DNA of 64,000 nt from Cognatishimia activa (GCF_017798205.1 NZ_CP060010.1:2232001-2296000); one strand, 5' to 3'; positions 27,938 through 38,218 are shown, numbered from the stretch's first letter. The notes: a model not told the origin generated them from the sequence alone. Numbers and translations: made by a program.

Positions 27938-29101
27938 CTACTCCCACTCCCCCGAAAACCCTTTCGGCACCATTAGGACATCGCGATCAATCTCATCGAT
28001 CGTGCGCCGTCCGGCTAACCCCATCGAGATATCCAGCTCTTTGTGAATGACCTCCAGCGCTTTGGTCACGCCGGGTTCCCCCATAGCGCCGAGCCCATAG
28101 ATGAAGGCCCGCCCGATATAGGTCCCTTTGGCCCCAAGCGCGATGGCCTTCAGCACGTCCTGTCCAGACCGGATTCCACTGTCCAGATGCACTTCGATCT
28201 TGTCGCCCACCGCGTCCATAATCGGGGGCAGGGCGCGGATAGCCGAGAGGGCTCCGTCAAGTTGACGCCCGCCGTGGTTTGACACGATGATCGCGTCAGC
28301 ACCGACGTCCAAGGCTTTGACCGCGTCGCGCGGGTCGATGATGCCTTTGATGATCAGAGGGCCGTCCCACATCTTACGGAACTCTTTGATGCGGTCCCAA
28401 TCGAGCGCCTGATCAAAGCTCTTGGCGGTCCATTCAAACAGCGAACTTGGGTCGTTCACGCCCTTTGCGTGCCCAATGATATTGCCAAACCCGCGCCGTT
28501 TGGTGCCGAGCATCTCCAGCCCCCAGCGCCATTTGGTCGAGAGGTTGACAATATTCTTGAGCGTCGGCTTGGGCGGGGCAGAGAGGCCGTTTTTCAGATC
28601 CTTATGGCGCTGGCCGAGCATCTGAAGGTCGACTGTAATCACGGCGGCCGAACATTTCGCATCTTTCGCTCGGTCAAACAGGCGACGCATGAAGTCGTCA
28701 TCGGTCAGCGTATAGACCTGCATCCAGAAAGGCTTGTCCGTGTTCTCGGCCACGTCCTCGATCGAGCAAATCGACATGGTCGAGAGCGTGAAGGGCACGC
28801 CAAAATTGCCCGCCGCCCTTGCGGCCTTGATTTCTCCATCCGCCGATTGCATGCCCGTCAGACCGACCGGGGCCAAGGCCACCGGCATCGCCACATCCTG
28901 TCCGATCATCTGCGTCGCCGTGCTGCGGCCCGTCATGTCGATAGCCACGCGCTGCTTAAGATAGATGTCCGCAAAGTCCGAGGTGTTCTCGCGGAAAGTC
29001 TGTTCGGTATAGCTGCCGCTTTCCGCGTAATCATAGAACATGCGCGGCACGCGGCGCTCATAGATGCGTTTCAGATCCTCGATGCAGGTGATCACTGGCA
29101 T
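27938..29101 (-). CDS. lldD: FMN-dependent L-lactate dehydrogenase
   Basis: 387 residues from ATG 29101. An in-frame start at 29179 overlaps the next gene's region and adds unlike sequence. It oxidises L-lactate or a related alpha-hydroxy acid to the 2-oxo acid, passing electrons to the membrane chain. FMN and substrate sites are visible in RMFYDYAESGSYTE, ALAPVGLTGMQ, SNHGGRQLDGALS with the catalytic histidine, and HLDSGIRSGQDVLKA. The Lrp-type regulator begins 78 bases upstream on the same strand and may belong with it or with phhA. Confidence 0.9.
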   Translation of the reverse strand: MPVITCIEDLKRIYERRVPRMFYDYAESGSYTEQTFRENTSDFADIYLKQRVAIDMTGRSTATQMIGQDVAMPVALAPVGLTGMQSADGEIKAARAAGNFGVPFTLSTMSICSIEDVAENTDKPFWMQVYTLTDDDFMRRLFDRAKDAKCSAAVITVDLQMLGQRHKDLKNGLSAPPKPTLKNIVNLSTKWRWGLEMLGTKRRGFGNIIGHAKGVNDPSSLFEWTAKSFDQALDWDRIKEFRKMWDGPLIIKGIIDPRDAVKALDVGADAIIVSNHGGRQLDGALSAIRALPPIMDAVGDKIEVHLDSGIRSGQDVLKAIALGAKGTYIGRAFIYGLGAMGEPGVTKALEVIHKELDISMGLAGRRTIDEIDRDVLMVPKGFSGEWE

Positions 29102-29179
29102 AGCGTAACTCTCTAAATTGGTAAGGGATGTTTGCCAATTTGGGTGAAAACTTGCAATCCCCAATTTTGGGTAGGGCAA

Positions 29180-29641
29180 TCAGACTGGCAAAACCGTCGA
29201 GGATTTCGTGCGGCGCAGGACGAAATTCGTATAGGACGAACTGATGATGCCCAGCCTTAACACGCGCTTCATAATGAACTGTTCCAGCGCCTCGGCGTCT
29301 TCGGCCACGACCTTTAGGAGGTAGTCGTTGGACCCAGTAATCGAGGCGCATTCGATCACCTGCGCTTCGTTTTGTACAAAGCGATCAAAGGTTTGGATGG
29401 TCTCTTCTTTGTGGTCAATCAACGAGAGTTGCAGATAGGCCTGCGCGTTCAGACCCAGAGCCTTTTGATCCAAAAGCGCCACATAACCTGTGATGATCCC
29501 GATGTCTTGCAGGCGTTTCACGCGGCGAAAACAGGGGGATGTGGACATGTTCACCAGCCCGGCGAGGGCTTGCAGGCTGATTTTGCCGTCTGTCTGGAGG
29601 GTGCGCAGGATTGTGCGGTCGATTTCGTCTAAGTTGGGCAT
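29180..29641 (-). CDS. Lrp/AsnC-family transcriptional regulator
   Basis: 153 residues. An N-terminal winged helix-turn-helix (DEIDRTILRTLQTDGKISLQALA, then MSTSPCFRRVKRL) is followed by the RAM domain that binds amino acids and builds octamers (SITGSNDYLLKVVAED). It is divergent from phhA across about 120 bases, so it most likely controls phenylalanine hydroxylation in response to an aromatic amino acid. The PhhR role is played by other families elsewhere, so this is inference from position. Confidence 0.88.
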   Translation of the reverse strand: MPNLDEIDRTILRTLQTDGKISLQALAGLVNMSTSPCFRRVKRLQDIGIITGYVALLDQKALGLNAQAYLQLSLIDHKEETIQTFDRFVQNEAQVIECASITGSNDYLLKVVAEDAEALEQFIMKRVLRLGIISSSYTNFVLRRTKSSTVLPV

Positions 29642-29760
29642 GAATTTTGGCTTTGGCGTTCGTGTGAGGCATATTTTGCTCTAAAAATTGCTGCAATGCT
29701 AGATTTTAGGTGATTTTTTGCCCCTGTTTCGCGCGAAACTTTCCCAAAGAGAGGAAAATC

Positions 29761-30558
29761 ATGCCGAAATCGACCGCCTATACCGCCAAAACGCCCGATG
29801 AAAACGGGTTGATTCCCTACACCAGCGAAGAAGACGCCGTCTGGGCGGATCTGGTAGACGCCCAATGGGACGCGGTTCAGGCCCATATGGCGCGCCCGTA
29901 TCTGGATGGGCTTAAGAAACTCGATATGCCACGCAGCAAAGTGCCTCAATGCGCGGATATTTCTGCTGTCTTGCAGCGCGAGACGGGTTGGAAAGTCGCG
30001 CCCGTGCCAGCGCTGATCGGATTCAAGACGTTTTTTGGCATGCTCGCCGATCGCACCTTCCCTGCGGCGTCCTTCATCCGGTCTCGCGAAGACTTCGACT
30101 ACATCGAAGAACCCGACATCTTTCACGAGATCTTTGGCCATACGCCGCTGCTGACCGATCCCCGTTTCGCGGCGTTCTCCGAAGCCATTGGACGGGCAGG
30201 GCAAACAGTCGACAAATCGCAGTATTCCTGGCTGATCCGCCTTTACTGGTTCACGATTGAGTTCGGTCTGACCTACGAGAACGGCGCACTTAAAGCGCTT
30301 GGCTCTGGGCTGGCTTCCTCAAAAACCGAGCTGCCTCATGCGGTCATTAGCGGCGACCCGTTGATCCGTCCTTTTGACATTCAGGACATCCTGCGCACGC
30401 CTTACCGTATCGACATTCATCAGCCGGTCTATTTCGTGATCGAGACCCTCGACGACCTGTTCGCTGCCGCCGACCGCGACCTGACGAAGGATATCGTAGA
30501 GGCGCAATCCAAAGGCCTGTTTGAGCCGCTTTACCCTCCAATCCCAAAGGCATCGTAA
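29761..30558 (+). CDS. phhA: Phenylalanine-4-hydroxylase
   Basis: 265 residues from ATG 29761, preceded by AGAGAGGAAA. Converts phenylalanine to tyrosine with oxygen and a tetrahydropterin. The non-haem iron ligands are His122 and His127 in DIFHEIFGHTPLL and Glu167 in WFTIEFGL. Length matches bacterial enzymes without the regulatory domain. The stop overlaps the phhB start (TAATG). The pterin cofactor could come from FolE2 and the FolM-like reductase at 50-51.7 kb. Confidence 0.95.
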   Translation: MPKSTAYTAKTPDENGLIPYTSEEDAVWADLVDAQWDAVQAHMARPYLDGLKKLDMPRSKVPQCADISAVLQRETGWKVAPVPALIGFKTFFGMLADRTFPAASFIRSREDFDYIEEPDIFHEIFGHTPLLTDPRFAAFSEAIGRAGQTVDKSQYSWLIRLYWFTIEFGLTYENGALKALGSGLASSKTELPHAVISGDPLIRPFDIQDILRTPYRIDIHQPVYFVIETLDDLFAAADRDLTKDIVEAQSKGLFEPLYPPIPKAS

Positions 30559-30878
30559 TGAAAACTCAAGAAACCTGCGAGCCCTGCACCCTGGGCGACG
30601 GCCTCCTGTCCTCAGAGCAGATCCAAGCTCGTTTTGCATTGCTGGACGGCTGGGAGCTGGCCAAGGATCACATCAAAAAGCGTTTTGACTTCAAAGGCTT
30701 TGCCAAAGCGGTCGAGATGGCGAACCTAGCGGCCTGGCATTCCAATAAAATGGGCCACCACGCGGATATCGCCTTTGGTTGGGGCTATTGCGAGGTCACC
30801 TACACAAGCCACGAGGCAGGCGGGTTGACGGCCAATGATTTCATCTGTGCGCGTAGGCTCGACGAGTTACTCAGCTAA
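30558..30878 (+). CDS. phhB: Pterin-4a-carbinolamine dehydratase
   Basis: 106 residues. Recycles the 4a-hydroxy-tetrahydropterin produced by PhhA. The family core is seen in HIKKRFDFKGFAKAVEMANLAAW with HSNKMGHHADIAFGWGYCEVTYTSHEAGG. Here SNKMGHHAD takes the place of the usual AEKxNHHPD, with the catalytic histidine pair kept. It is translationally coupled to phhA. The 3' end overlaps the convergent GNAT gene by four bases. Confidence 0.93.
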   Translation: MKTQETCEPCTLGDGLLSSEQIQARFALLDGWELAKDHIKKRFDFKGFAKAVEMANLAAWHSNKMGHHADIAFGWGYCEVTYTSHEAGGLTANDFICARRLDELLS

Positions 30879-31378
30879 AGCGTCAGATGCCGATAAACCA
30901 GATCCTCGGGAGCTTGGCGCGGCGCATCGTCGTCGCGCGTGGCTCCGAGGCGTTCGGCGAGCTTTTGTGATTTCACATTATCTGGGTCGATATAGCTGAC
31001 CAGCCCTTTGATGCTGAGCACCTCATAGGCCCAACGCCGCATGCATTCGGCCGCTTCAAAGGCATAGCCTTTGCCTTCCGCAACCTCATAGAGCATCCAC
31101 CCAAGCTCTTTTTCTGGGAAAAGCGGCCCGTGGTTGATGCCGACTTGGCCGACGACGTCTCCGGTGGCCTTCTCGACCACCATCAAAGCGCCGTGGCCAA
31201 ACAGCGCCCATTGGCCTGCGTCCTGGCAAAACATCCCCCATGCGTCACGCTCTGAAAAAGGCCCACCCATATAGGCGGCGCGCTCTGATCCCATCAGCTT
31301 TTTATAGGCCGACCAATCGTCCAGCTCCATCGGGCGTAGGATCAGGCGGTCGGTTTCAAGCGTGGGGGCTTGGGGCAT
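30875..31378 (-). CDS. GNAT-family acetyltransferase (RimJ/RimL type)
   Basis: About 167 residues from ATG 31378. Another ATG at 31408 lies inside trpA and is also possible. The sequence has the RimJ/RimL-like start LETDRLILRPMELDDW, the central GQVGINHGPLFPEKELGWML and the acetyl-CoA region EGKGYAFEAAECM, ending with NVKSQKLAERLGA. Substrate unknown; members acetylate protein N-termini or small amines. The gene begins at the end of trpA on the same strand and may be co-transcribed. Confidence 0.83.
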   Translation of the reverse strand: MPQAPTLETDRLILRPMELDDWSAYKKLMGSERAAYMGGPFSERDAWGMFCQDAGQWALFGHGALMVVEKATGDVVGQVGINHGPLFPEKELGWMLYEVAEGKGYAFEAAECMRRWAYEVLSIKGLVSYIDPDNVKSQKLAERLGATRDDDAPRQAPEDLVYRHLTL

Positions 31379-31382
31379 GGGC

Positions 31383-32186
31383 TCAGGCGCGGTGCGCTCC
31401 ATCAGCAAGGGTTTTCACGAAGGCCAGAACTTCGTCTGCTGGCTTGCCCTCGCCAATCATTTTCACAATCGCAGAACCCACGACCGCGCCATCAGACACG
31501 GAGGCAATCGCCTCGGATTTCTCGGGTGTGTTGATGCCAAAGCCCACGATCACAGGCAGGTCGGTGGAGGATTTGATCCTTTCGACTTCTGGGCCGACAT
31601 TGGTGGCCTGCGCTTCAGCCGCGCCGGTGATGCCGGTGATCGAGACATAGTACACAAAGCCTGAGGTGTTCTGCAGAACCTTCGGCAGGCGCTTTTCGTC
31701 TGTGGTTGGCGTCGCGAGGCGGATAAAGTTCAGACCCGCCGCTTGGGCTGGAATGCAGAGCTCGTCGTCTTCTTCGGGCGGCAGGTCGACCACGATCAGC
31801 CCGTCGATACCGGCGTCTTTAGCGTCTTGAAGGAACTTGTCCACGCCGCGGCTGTAGATCGGGTTGTAGTAGCCCATCAGCACAATCGGGGTCGTGTCGT
31901 CGTCTTTGCGGAAATCGCGTGCCATCTGCAGCGTGGTTTCCAGCGTCATGCCCTGATCCAGCGCGCGCTGACCGGCCAGCTGAATGGTTGGGCCATCGGC
32001 CATCGGATCGGTGAAGGGCAGGCCGAGCTCGATAATATCAACACCCGCCGCTGGCAGGCCTTTGACCACCTCAAGCGAGGTCTCATAGTTCGGATCACCT
32101 GCCATCACATAGGACACAAAGGCTTTCTTACCTTGCGCCTTCAGCTCGGCGAATTTGGCGTCGATGCGGGTCGTGAAGTCGGTCAT
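31383..32186 (-). CDS. trpA: Tryptophan synthase alpha chain
   Basis: 267 residues. Cleaves indole-3-glycerol phosphate to indole for TrpB. The catalytic glutamate and aspartate are in [16 protein letters not shown] and in [12 protein letters not shown], and the phosphate site near [13 protein letters not shown] is present. It lies about 10 kb from trpB on the opposite strand, so the alpha and beta subunits are not co-transcribed, which is common in Rhodobacterales. Confidence 0.95.
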   Translation of the reverse strand: MTDFTTRIDAKFAELKAQGKKAFVSYVMAGDPNYETSLEVVKGLPAAGVDIIELGLPFTDPMADGPTIQLAGQRALDQGMTLETTLQMARDFRKDDDTTPIVLMGYYNPIYSRGVDKFLQDAKDAGIDGLIVVDLPPEEDDELCIPAQAAGLNFIRLATPTTDEKRLPKVLQNTSGFVYYVSITGITGAAEAQATNVGPEVERIKSSTDLPVIVGFGINTPEKSEAIASVSDGAVVGSAIVKMIGEGKPADEVLAFVKTLADGAHRA

Positions 32187-32238
32187 TGGGCGATCCTTAA
32201 TACTACGCCCAGCGGTTTGCCTAAAGTTTTGGGGGAAA

Positions 32239-32448
32239 TCAATCCTTCGCGGACAGCGCAGGCGCTTTGCGACCCAAAAGACGCGAGATCATGCGGCGCA
32301 GCGGCCCGGGGCCTGCGGATTTGCCGAGGCTGATGCCTGCGCGAATACGCTCGATTTCATGATTGTCGATCACACGTTCCGCACAGCCGCACCCTTCGCC
32401 GAGACCGACTTTGGTGTAATAGAATTTCTCAAAGCTTTGCCGCCGCAT
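32239..32448 (-). CDS. Small conserved-looking protein with a Cys-x-Cys motif
   Basis: 69 residues, not assigned to a family. The start ATG follows directly after the TAA of the VOC gene (TAAATG), a strong sign of coupled translation. The N-terminal half has [26 protein letters not shown], with two cysteines that could bind metal. The C-terminal half is basic ([13 protein letters not shown]). The compositional balance suits a real protein. Confidence 0.55.
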   Translation of the reverse strand: MRRQSFEKFYYTKVGLGEGCGCAERVIDNHEIERIRAGISLGKSAGPGPLRRMISRLLGRKAPALSAKD

Positions 32449-32859
32449 TTACTCTTCCTCTTTGGCGATCATGATCATCCAATGGGTCCCGAACCGGTCT
32501 TTGCAGGTGCCAAATCCATAAGCAAAGAAGGTTTCCTGATAGTCCATCAGGATTTCGCCACCTTCAGCCAGTCTCGCAAACTTCGCGCGGCCGTCTTTGG
32601 CGTCCTTGGCGTAATGCGTCACATGCACCGAGGCCTGAGGCGCATAGGTCTGCCCCGGCAAAATGTCAGAGGCCATGAGCATGTGATCCCCAATGCGAAT
32701 GTGAGAATACATCACCCGCGCATCCGGCGGCATCCCAGCTTCTGGCGGCGCATCGGCGAAAGATGTTTTCACAACTTCGTCCGCCCCCAAAACCTCTGCG
32801 TAGAAATCTATCGCCTCTTCGCAGTTGCCGTCGAAAAACAAAAATGGGGTAAAGCTCAT
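32449..32859 (-). CDS. VOC-family protein (PhnB / 3-demethylubiquinone methyltransferase-like)
   Basis: 136 residues from ATG 32859, preceded by AAGGAG. Upstream in-frame codons to 32916 add unlike sequence. The PhnB-like fold is seen in TPFLFFDGNCEEAIDFYAEVLGA, MYSHIRIGDHMLMASD and DRFGTHWMI. These proteins are small metal-dependent or non-catalytic VOC proteins of mostly unknown role. The following small gene starts immediately at its stop, and the divergent ychF begins about 100 bases upstream. Confidence 0.83.
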   Translation of the reverse strand: MSFTPFLFFDGNCEEAIDFYAEVLGADEVVKTSFADAPPEAGMPPDARVMYSHIRIGDHMLMASDILPGQTYAPQASVHVTHYAKDAKDGRAKFARLAEGGEILMDYQETFFAYGFGTCKDRFGTHWMIMIAKEEE

Positions 32860-32957
32860 GAAGTACTCCTTAGGGTTGAATATGGCGACCCTAACACCAC
32901 CTTGCGCCATTCCCAAACACTCAGTAAGAGCGGCAGAGAAAATATCAGGAGGCCAAT

Positions 32958-34055
<1,098 letters not shown>

Positions 34056-34168
34056 GCCGTTCCCTAGGCTTTCGGAAAATTTGAAACTGTTCCGGCCGGG
34101 CAGGGCGCATTCGCGCTTGCCTCCGTTAGCGCTATCTACATTATGGGCCGCTAAAAAATGAGGACCCT

Positions 34169-35086
34169 ATGACAAAGATCATTATCGACACAGATCCCGG
34201 CATTGATGATGCAATGGCGATTTTCTACGCGGCGGCGGCTGAGGATATCGAGTTGCTGGGCCTGACCGCGATCTTTGGCAATGTGACCGTCGACACCGCC
34301 ACACGCAACGCGTTGCGACTGGTTGAGGCGGCCGGTCTCGATATTCCTGTGGCTCGGGGTGCTGAGAAGCCGCTTGAGATGCCGCATATCAAACCCTCAG
34401 CCCATGTTCACGGCGACGAGGGCTTTGGCGATATTCCCGCTGCGACACCTAAAGGCAAAGCGATCGACGAAACCGCGGCCGAGTTCCTCGTCCGCATGGC
34501 GCGCGCGCACAAAGGCGAGTTGGTGCTTTGCCCAATCGGGCCATTGACCAACATTGCGCTTGCCATCCAAGCGGATCCAGAGTTCGCCCCAAATGTGGAT
34601 CGCATCGTCCTGATGGGCGGCTCTTACAAAGAGGGCGGCAATATCACGCCCTATGCCGAGGCCAATATCTACCATGATCCACATGCGGCTGAAGTGGTCT
34701 TTGCCTCTGGCGCCAAGGTCGAGATGGTGGGGTTAGACGTCACCCATCAGATCCTCTGCACCAAAGAAGATTTCGCCGCGATGGCCGAGGCCGCACCAAA
34801 GCTGGGCGGCATGCTTCAGGACATGAGCCACTTCTATCTGAAATTCTATGAAACGGTCGGCAAATTCGATGGTTGCAGCCTGCACGATCCCGCGGCCGTG
34901 ATTGCCTGCACGCACCCGCACCTCTTCACATCTGAAGAGGTCGGCATCACGGTTGCCACCCAAGGCGAAGAAATTGGCGAAACCCGAGCTGCCGCTGACG
35001 CTCGCAGTGAAACAAGCGTTTTGATGGGCGTGGAAAGTGAAGTAGTGAAGTCCCTGTTTATGCAGAGAATTTCTGATCTGTCGTGA
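34169..35086 (+). CDS. Nucleoside hydrolase (IunH/RihA family)
   Basis: 305 residues. Splits ribonucleosides into base and ribose using a bound calcium ion. The calcium-binding aspartates appear in IIDTDPGIDDAMAI, and VLMGGSYKEGGNITPYAEANIYHDP and CSLHDPAAV complete the active site. TGAGGA lies before the ATG. It is a single-gene unit ending at a terminator just before the tRNA-Ser gene. Purine versus pyrimidine preference cannot be told from this. Confidence 0.92.
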   Translation: MTKIIIDTDPGIDDAMAIFYAAAAEDIELLGLTAIFGNVTVDTATRNALRLVEAAGLDIPVARGAEKPLEMPHIKPSAHVHGDEGFGDIPAATPKGKAIDETAAEFLVRMARAHKGELVLCPIGPLTNIALAIQADPEFAPNVDRIVLMGGSYKEGGNITPYAEANIYHDPHAAEVVFASGAKVEMVGLDVTHQILCTKEDFAAMAEAAPKLGGMLQDMSHFYLKFYETVGKFDGCSLHDPAAVIACTHPHLFTSEEVGITVATQGEEIGETRAAADARSETSVLMGVESEVVKSLFMQRISDLS

Positions 35087-35146
35087 TCGCATTAAGCGCA
35101 GTTTGACACGTTTGATCAACGACCACGAGCCTATCAAAAAAATGAT

Positions 35147-35179
35147 AAAAAGCCCTTGTGGAAGCAGGGGCTTTTCTTT
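35147..35179 (+). terminator. Rho-independent terminator of the nucleoside hydrolase gene
   Basis: AAAAGCCCTTG (35148-35158) pairs with CAGGGGCTTTT (35165-35175), followed by CTTTA, 14 bases before the tRNA. Confidence 0.85.
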
Positions 35180-35192
35180 ACTTCCGGTCAGT

Positions 35193-35282
35193 GGAGACGT
35201 GGCCGAGTGGTCGAAGGCGCTCCCCTGCTAAGGGAGTATACCGGAAACGGTATCGAGGGTTCGAATCCCTTCGTCTCCGCCA
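35193..35282 (+). tRNA. tRNA-Ser (anticodon GCT)
   Basis: Class II tRNA of 90 bases with an encoded CCA. The acceptor stem GGAGACG (35193-35199) pairs with CGTCTCC (35272-35278). The anticodon stem CTCCC/GGGAG encloses the loop CTGCTAA with anticodon GCT at 35227-35229, reading AGC and AGU. A long variable arm (TATACCGGAAACGGTATC) is typical of tRNA-Ser. Its 3' end is the attachment site of the integrative element that follows. Confidence 0.97.
35269..35282 (+). repeat. attL core: 3' end of tRNA-Ser
   Basis: CTTCGTCTCCGCCA, identical at 46224-46237 and 56275-56288. Insertion here leaves the tRNA gene intact. Confidence 0.85.
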
Positions 35283-35346
35283 TCAAACAATTTTTCTTTT
35301 TCATAATAGTAAGTTATTGAGAAATAAGGTTTCTGACAAGTTACAT

Positions 35347-35366
35347 TGCTACAATATCATGCTACA
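35347..35366 (+). promoter_or_regulatory. Paired TGCTACA repeats, candidate left integrase arm sites
   Basis: TGCTACA at 35347-35353 and again at 35360-35366, 13 bases apart start to start, just before the integrase start. A similar pair lies inside the right end (46130-46148). Confidence 0.5.
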
Positions 35367-35368
35367 AT

Positions 35369-37096
35369 TTGCGTATGAATCCACGAGTAGCTGTCCCGAA
35401 ACTGTTCCGCAGGAAAAATCGCTGGTACGTCCGTATCCAGGTTCCAAAAGGAATGCAAAAGAGACTTGGGAAAAAAGAGTATTGGAAATCCCTGAGAACG
35501 TCTGATCGCCAAGAAGCGTTGAGGATTGCGCCGTCGGTCGTTGCTGATGCTAGAGCAATCATGAATGCAACGTTCAGCAAGGCCGAGGGAATTCGTACTA
35601 CGATAACCGAATTTGCCCAAGATCACGAGCAAGCTTTGTTCCGAGAAGCTTATGCAAACCATGTCAAAGGCGGCTCCGATTTGATTTCGGAATATGAAAG
35701 CAGCGCATTTAGATCACTGAAGGAATTTGCAGACCACAGAGAGGCAGTGGTGGTCGAGATGATCGCACGTCTTCGAGTTGAGCGTGGTGTCAATCCGAGC
35801 ATCAAGATAATGATGCTCTCGTTGGCAGAAGCAAATGGGTTCAACGCACCACCCGGTTCAAAAGCTGAGGACACGTTGCGACGCATTTGCGTAGAGAGCT
35901 TTATCGAAGCGAAAAGAAATGAGGTTGCTCTTCTAAAAGGGAAAGCAGTTCACACAAGCCCTAACCCCGAAATAGTTGATCCTGCTAGTGGCCGACCAAG
36001 AGATTTTACTCCACTACGTAGCCTACTTGCCCGACCACCAGAGGAGCCGGTTAGCCTGACCAAACTGGTTGAGGAGTTTATTGCAAACCCGAACAAGATC
36101 AGAACGCCCAAGACCCAGAAATCGATCCGTGGGTCTTTGGAAGTTGTCATCGAAATCTTGGGAGATGCTACATCGCCTGACGAGATCACCGAATTAGACT
36201 GCGAACGTGTCCGGGACATTATTATGCAGTTGCCACCTAATTTTCGGAAACTACCGGCTCTGAAGGATCGGTCGATAGATGAGATGGTGAGGATCGCTAG
36301 AGCTAAAGGAATGGCAAGATTGACGCCAACGGGCGTCAACACATACTTGAAGTGGCTGACCACCTTCCTGAACTGGTGTCAAAAAAAGGGTAAGCTAACT
36401 CGGGTACCGACTTCATTCAGCGAAATCCGGGTAGCTGACCCTGAGAGAAAAGAACACAAACGTTTGCCATTCAAAGATGAACAGCTACAAACCTATTTCC
36501 ACAGCAGGGTTTTTACCGAACAAGACCGTTCCAACTGCCTATTCTGGGTGTCTTTGATAGCCCTGTGGAACGGAATGAGGTCAAACGAGATTTGTCAGCT
36601 TGATGTTGCCGATGTGTTAGAAATTGAAGGCATTTGGGGCTTTGATATCTCGTACATCAGCGCATCCGGCGATGATGACAAATCGCTTAAAACTGGGGCC
36701 TCTTTCCGATTGATCCCGATTCACAGCAGGCTGATTGAGTTCGGTTTCTTGGAGTTTCATGCCCGCCGACCGAAGGAAGCCAAATTGTTTGGCGACATCA
36801 CTCGTGGATCAGACGGCTATTATTCGAGCACTTTCAGTAAGAAGTCCAACCGGTATCTTGCAGAGGTTGGTGTCCACGGGCGCAAGCAAAAATTCCATTC
36901 TTTCCGCCATAATTTTCGCGATGCACTTCGACGTGGTCGGGTTGATCGAGAAATTGGAAAGGCTCTTGGTGGATGGCAACGGGGAAAGACGGAAGCCTTC
37001 GATATCTATGGTTCTGGGTTCCCTTTAGAAGAGTTGGCAGGTGAACTTGATCGAGTTGACTATCCCAGAGTCGAATGGGACCATTTAGTCATATGA
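35369..37096 (+). CDS. int: Tyrosine-type site-specific integrase
   Basis: 575 residues. Catalyses insertion and excision of the island at tRNA-Ser. An N-terminal arm-binding and core-binding part is followed by a catalytic domain with Arg404 (LWNGMRSNEICQL), Lys441, His510 and Arg513 (HSFRHNFRDALRRG), Trp536 (GGWQRG) in the place of the second histidine, and the nucleophile Tyr547 (FDIYGSGF). A start at 35375 is equally possible. The long N-terminal region (about 220 residues before the SAM-like domain) is typical of island integrases in alphaproteobacteria. All catalytic residues are present, so it is probably active. Confidence 0.92.
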   Translation: MRMNPRVAVPKLFRRKNRWYVRIQVPKGMQKRLGKKEYWKSLRTSDRQEALRIAPSVVADARAIMNATFSKAEGIRTTITEFAQDHEQALFREAYANHVKGGSDLISEYESSAFRSLKEFADHREAVVVEMIARLRVERGVNPSIKIMMLSLAEANGFNAPPGSKAEDTLRRICVESFIEAKRNEVALLKGKAVHTSPNPEIVDPASGRPRDFTPLRSLLARPPEEPVSLTKLVEEFIANPNKIRTPKTQKSIRGSLEVVIEILGDATSPDEITELDCERVRDIIMQLPPNFRKLPALKDRSIDEMVRIARAKGMARLTPTGVNTYLKWLTTFLNWCQKKGKLTRVPTSFSEIRVADPERKEHKRLPFKDEQLQTYFHSRVFTEQDRSNCLFWVSLIALWNGMRSNEICQLDVADVLEIEGIWGFDISYISASGDDDKSLKTGASFRLIPIHSRLIEFGFLEFHARRPKEAKLFGDITRGSDGYYSSTFSKKSNRYLAEVGVHGRKQKFHSFRHNFRDALRRGRVDREIGKALGGWQRGKTEAFDIYGSGFPLEELAGELDRVDYPRVEWDHLVI

Positions 37097-37106
37097 ACCG
37101 CATCGT

Positions 37107-37142
37107 ATTGCGACCCCGGCAGGGTCACAATTCCCTTTGGTT
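37107..37142 (+). terminator. Hairpin after the integrase gene
   Basis: ATTGCGACCC (37107-37116) pairs with GGGTCACAAT (37122-37131, one mismatch). The T content after it is only moderate (TCCCTTTGGTTT), so termination is likely but not certain. Confidence 0.5.
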
Positions 37143-37262
37143 TATTTGAATTTTTTGGAATGTGTGAAAGCGCTAGGCCCTCTGGCACTAACTGACACCA
37201 AGCAAGATTACATCGCGCCTAGCATTGTCCGCTACACGATCTGTTCTTTGATCGATTGCTCT

Positions 37263-37448
37263 ATGTCCATGACAGCACCGCGGGTGATAGCGTTTTCGTT
37301 CACGAGGGATATCCTATCTCAACTAGAAGCCATCGAGGCCGACGAGGCAATATCTAAACAAGCAGCTTTGGAAGCTGAGGTTCCCCTATCAGCGTTTGGT
37401 GAGCCTTGTTTGCCTGCTATTCCAACGTCCAATGATCCGCAGGACTAA
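37263..37448 (+). CDS. Possible small protein, unknown
   Basis: 61 residues from ATG 37263 (the open frame continues up to 37137 through a poor TTG start). The sequence is helical in its second half (RDILSQLEAIEADEAISKQAAL). No ribosome site or family resemblance is evident, and the direction matches the integrase. It may be a chance open frame. Confidence 0.25.
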   Translation: MSMTAPRVIAFSFTRDILSQLEAIEADEAISKQAALEAEVPLSAFGEPCLPAIPTSNDPQD

Positions 37449-37781
37449 CATCCTTTATGTTCGTCTTATCGATCACATCGAACAGTAGTTGATAAACCGT
37501 CAGAAAGACCAACTCGGCAAACATTTACAGGCCAAGATTTTCCGCAGTGGTGAACGCAATGCAAAAGCGTGTCCGAATATCGCTACTGTCCTAAACCTTT
37601 GGATGATACCAGGGTAGCTTGAATCGGAATATCGACCTCCCTACCTTTTTCCCGCTCGGTGCACAGCAACTGACGTAATCAGTCCATCCGACGCAGGTAT
37701 TGTCGTAGAAGGAGTTAATACGATGCCCCAATTTACATCACCGCGTACTACGCCGCCATTTTGCATTAACCCATGTGAAAA
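37449..37781. other. Gene-free stretch in the island
   Basis: No coding sequence or clear repeat seen between the possible small gene and the ribbon-helix-helix gene. Confidence 0.5.
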
Positions 37782-37967
37782 CTACATCGACGGTGAACTG
37801 GGAATCTCCGGGTGAACTTCGTCTCGGGTTTCTTGCTCAATAAGCATTTCAATGGCGTCGCTGACTAATTCTCCAAGTGTGCGCCGCCCTGTTTGAAGAG
37901 CATGAATCTTCGCATCGGTGACCAATTCTGGGTCCAAATTGCGTATAGTATTACGTGTTCCTGACAT
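37782..37967 (-). CDS. Ribbon-helix-helix (CopG-like) DNA-binding protein
   Basis: 61 residues, with AGGGAGACAACC before the ATG. NTIRNLDPELVTDAKIHALQTGRTLGEL-like organisation (beta strand, two helices; here GRRTLGELVSDAIEML) is that of small Arc/CopG-type repressors and antitoxins. No toxin gene lies next to it on the same strand, so it is either an island regulator or an orphan antitoxin. Confidence 0.7.
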   Translation of the reverse strand: MSGTRNTIRNLDPELVTDAKIHALQTGRRTLGELVSDAIEMLIEQETRDEVHPEIPSSPSM

Positions 37968-38119
37968 TGGTTGTCTCCCTAAGAATTACACCAGTATTTA
38001 GGGCATTTTAGCATTCTAGGTGTTTCCAGAGATCAAACGGATCGTGGCGTCGCTGACGTAGCATAAATACTAGTTCAGCGTGGTGAACCACGGGTCCCCT
38101 AAGAGAGAAGAATTGAGCC

Positions 38120-38218
38120 ATGACGGCAAAACACGACATAACCGATCCAAGCAAAAAAGTTGCCCAACACGGTGCGTATGTCGTGCTAGTGGTCAAGGTT
38201 TTACATGTGGTGATGTGA
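38120..38218 (+). CDS. Short leader peptide coupled to the serine recombinase
   Basis: 32 codons from ATG 38120, with GAGAGAAG upstream as ribosome site. The stop TGA overlaps the ATG of the recombinase at 38218 (TGATG). The start MTAKHDIT resembles MVKHDIT at 41929 with a 14-base identical stretch. It could be a translational-coupling leader or the remnant of a longer gene. A palindrome CGTGGTGAACCACG (38079-38092) lies just upstream. Confidence 0.4.
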   Translation: MTAKHDITDPSKKVAQHGAYVVLVVKVLHVVM

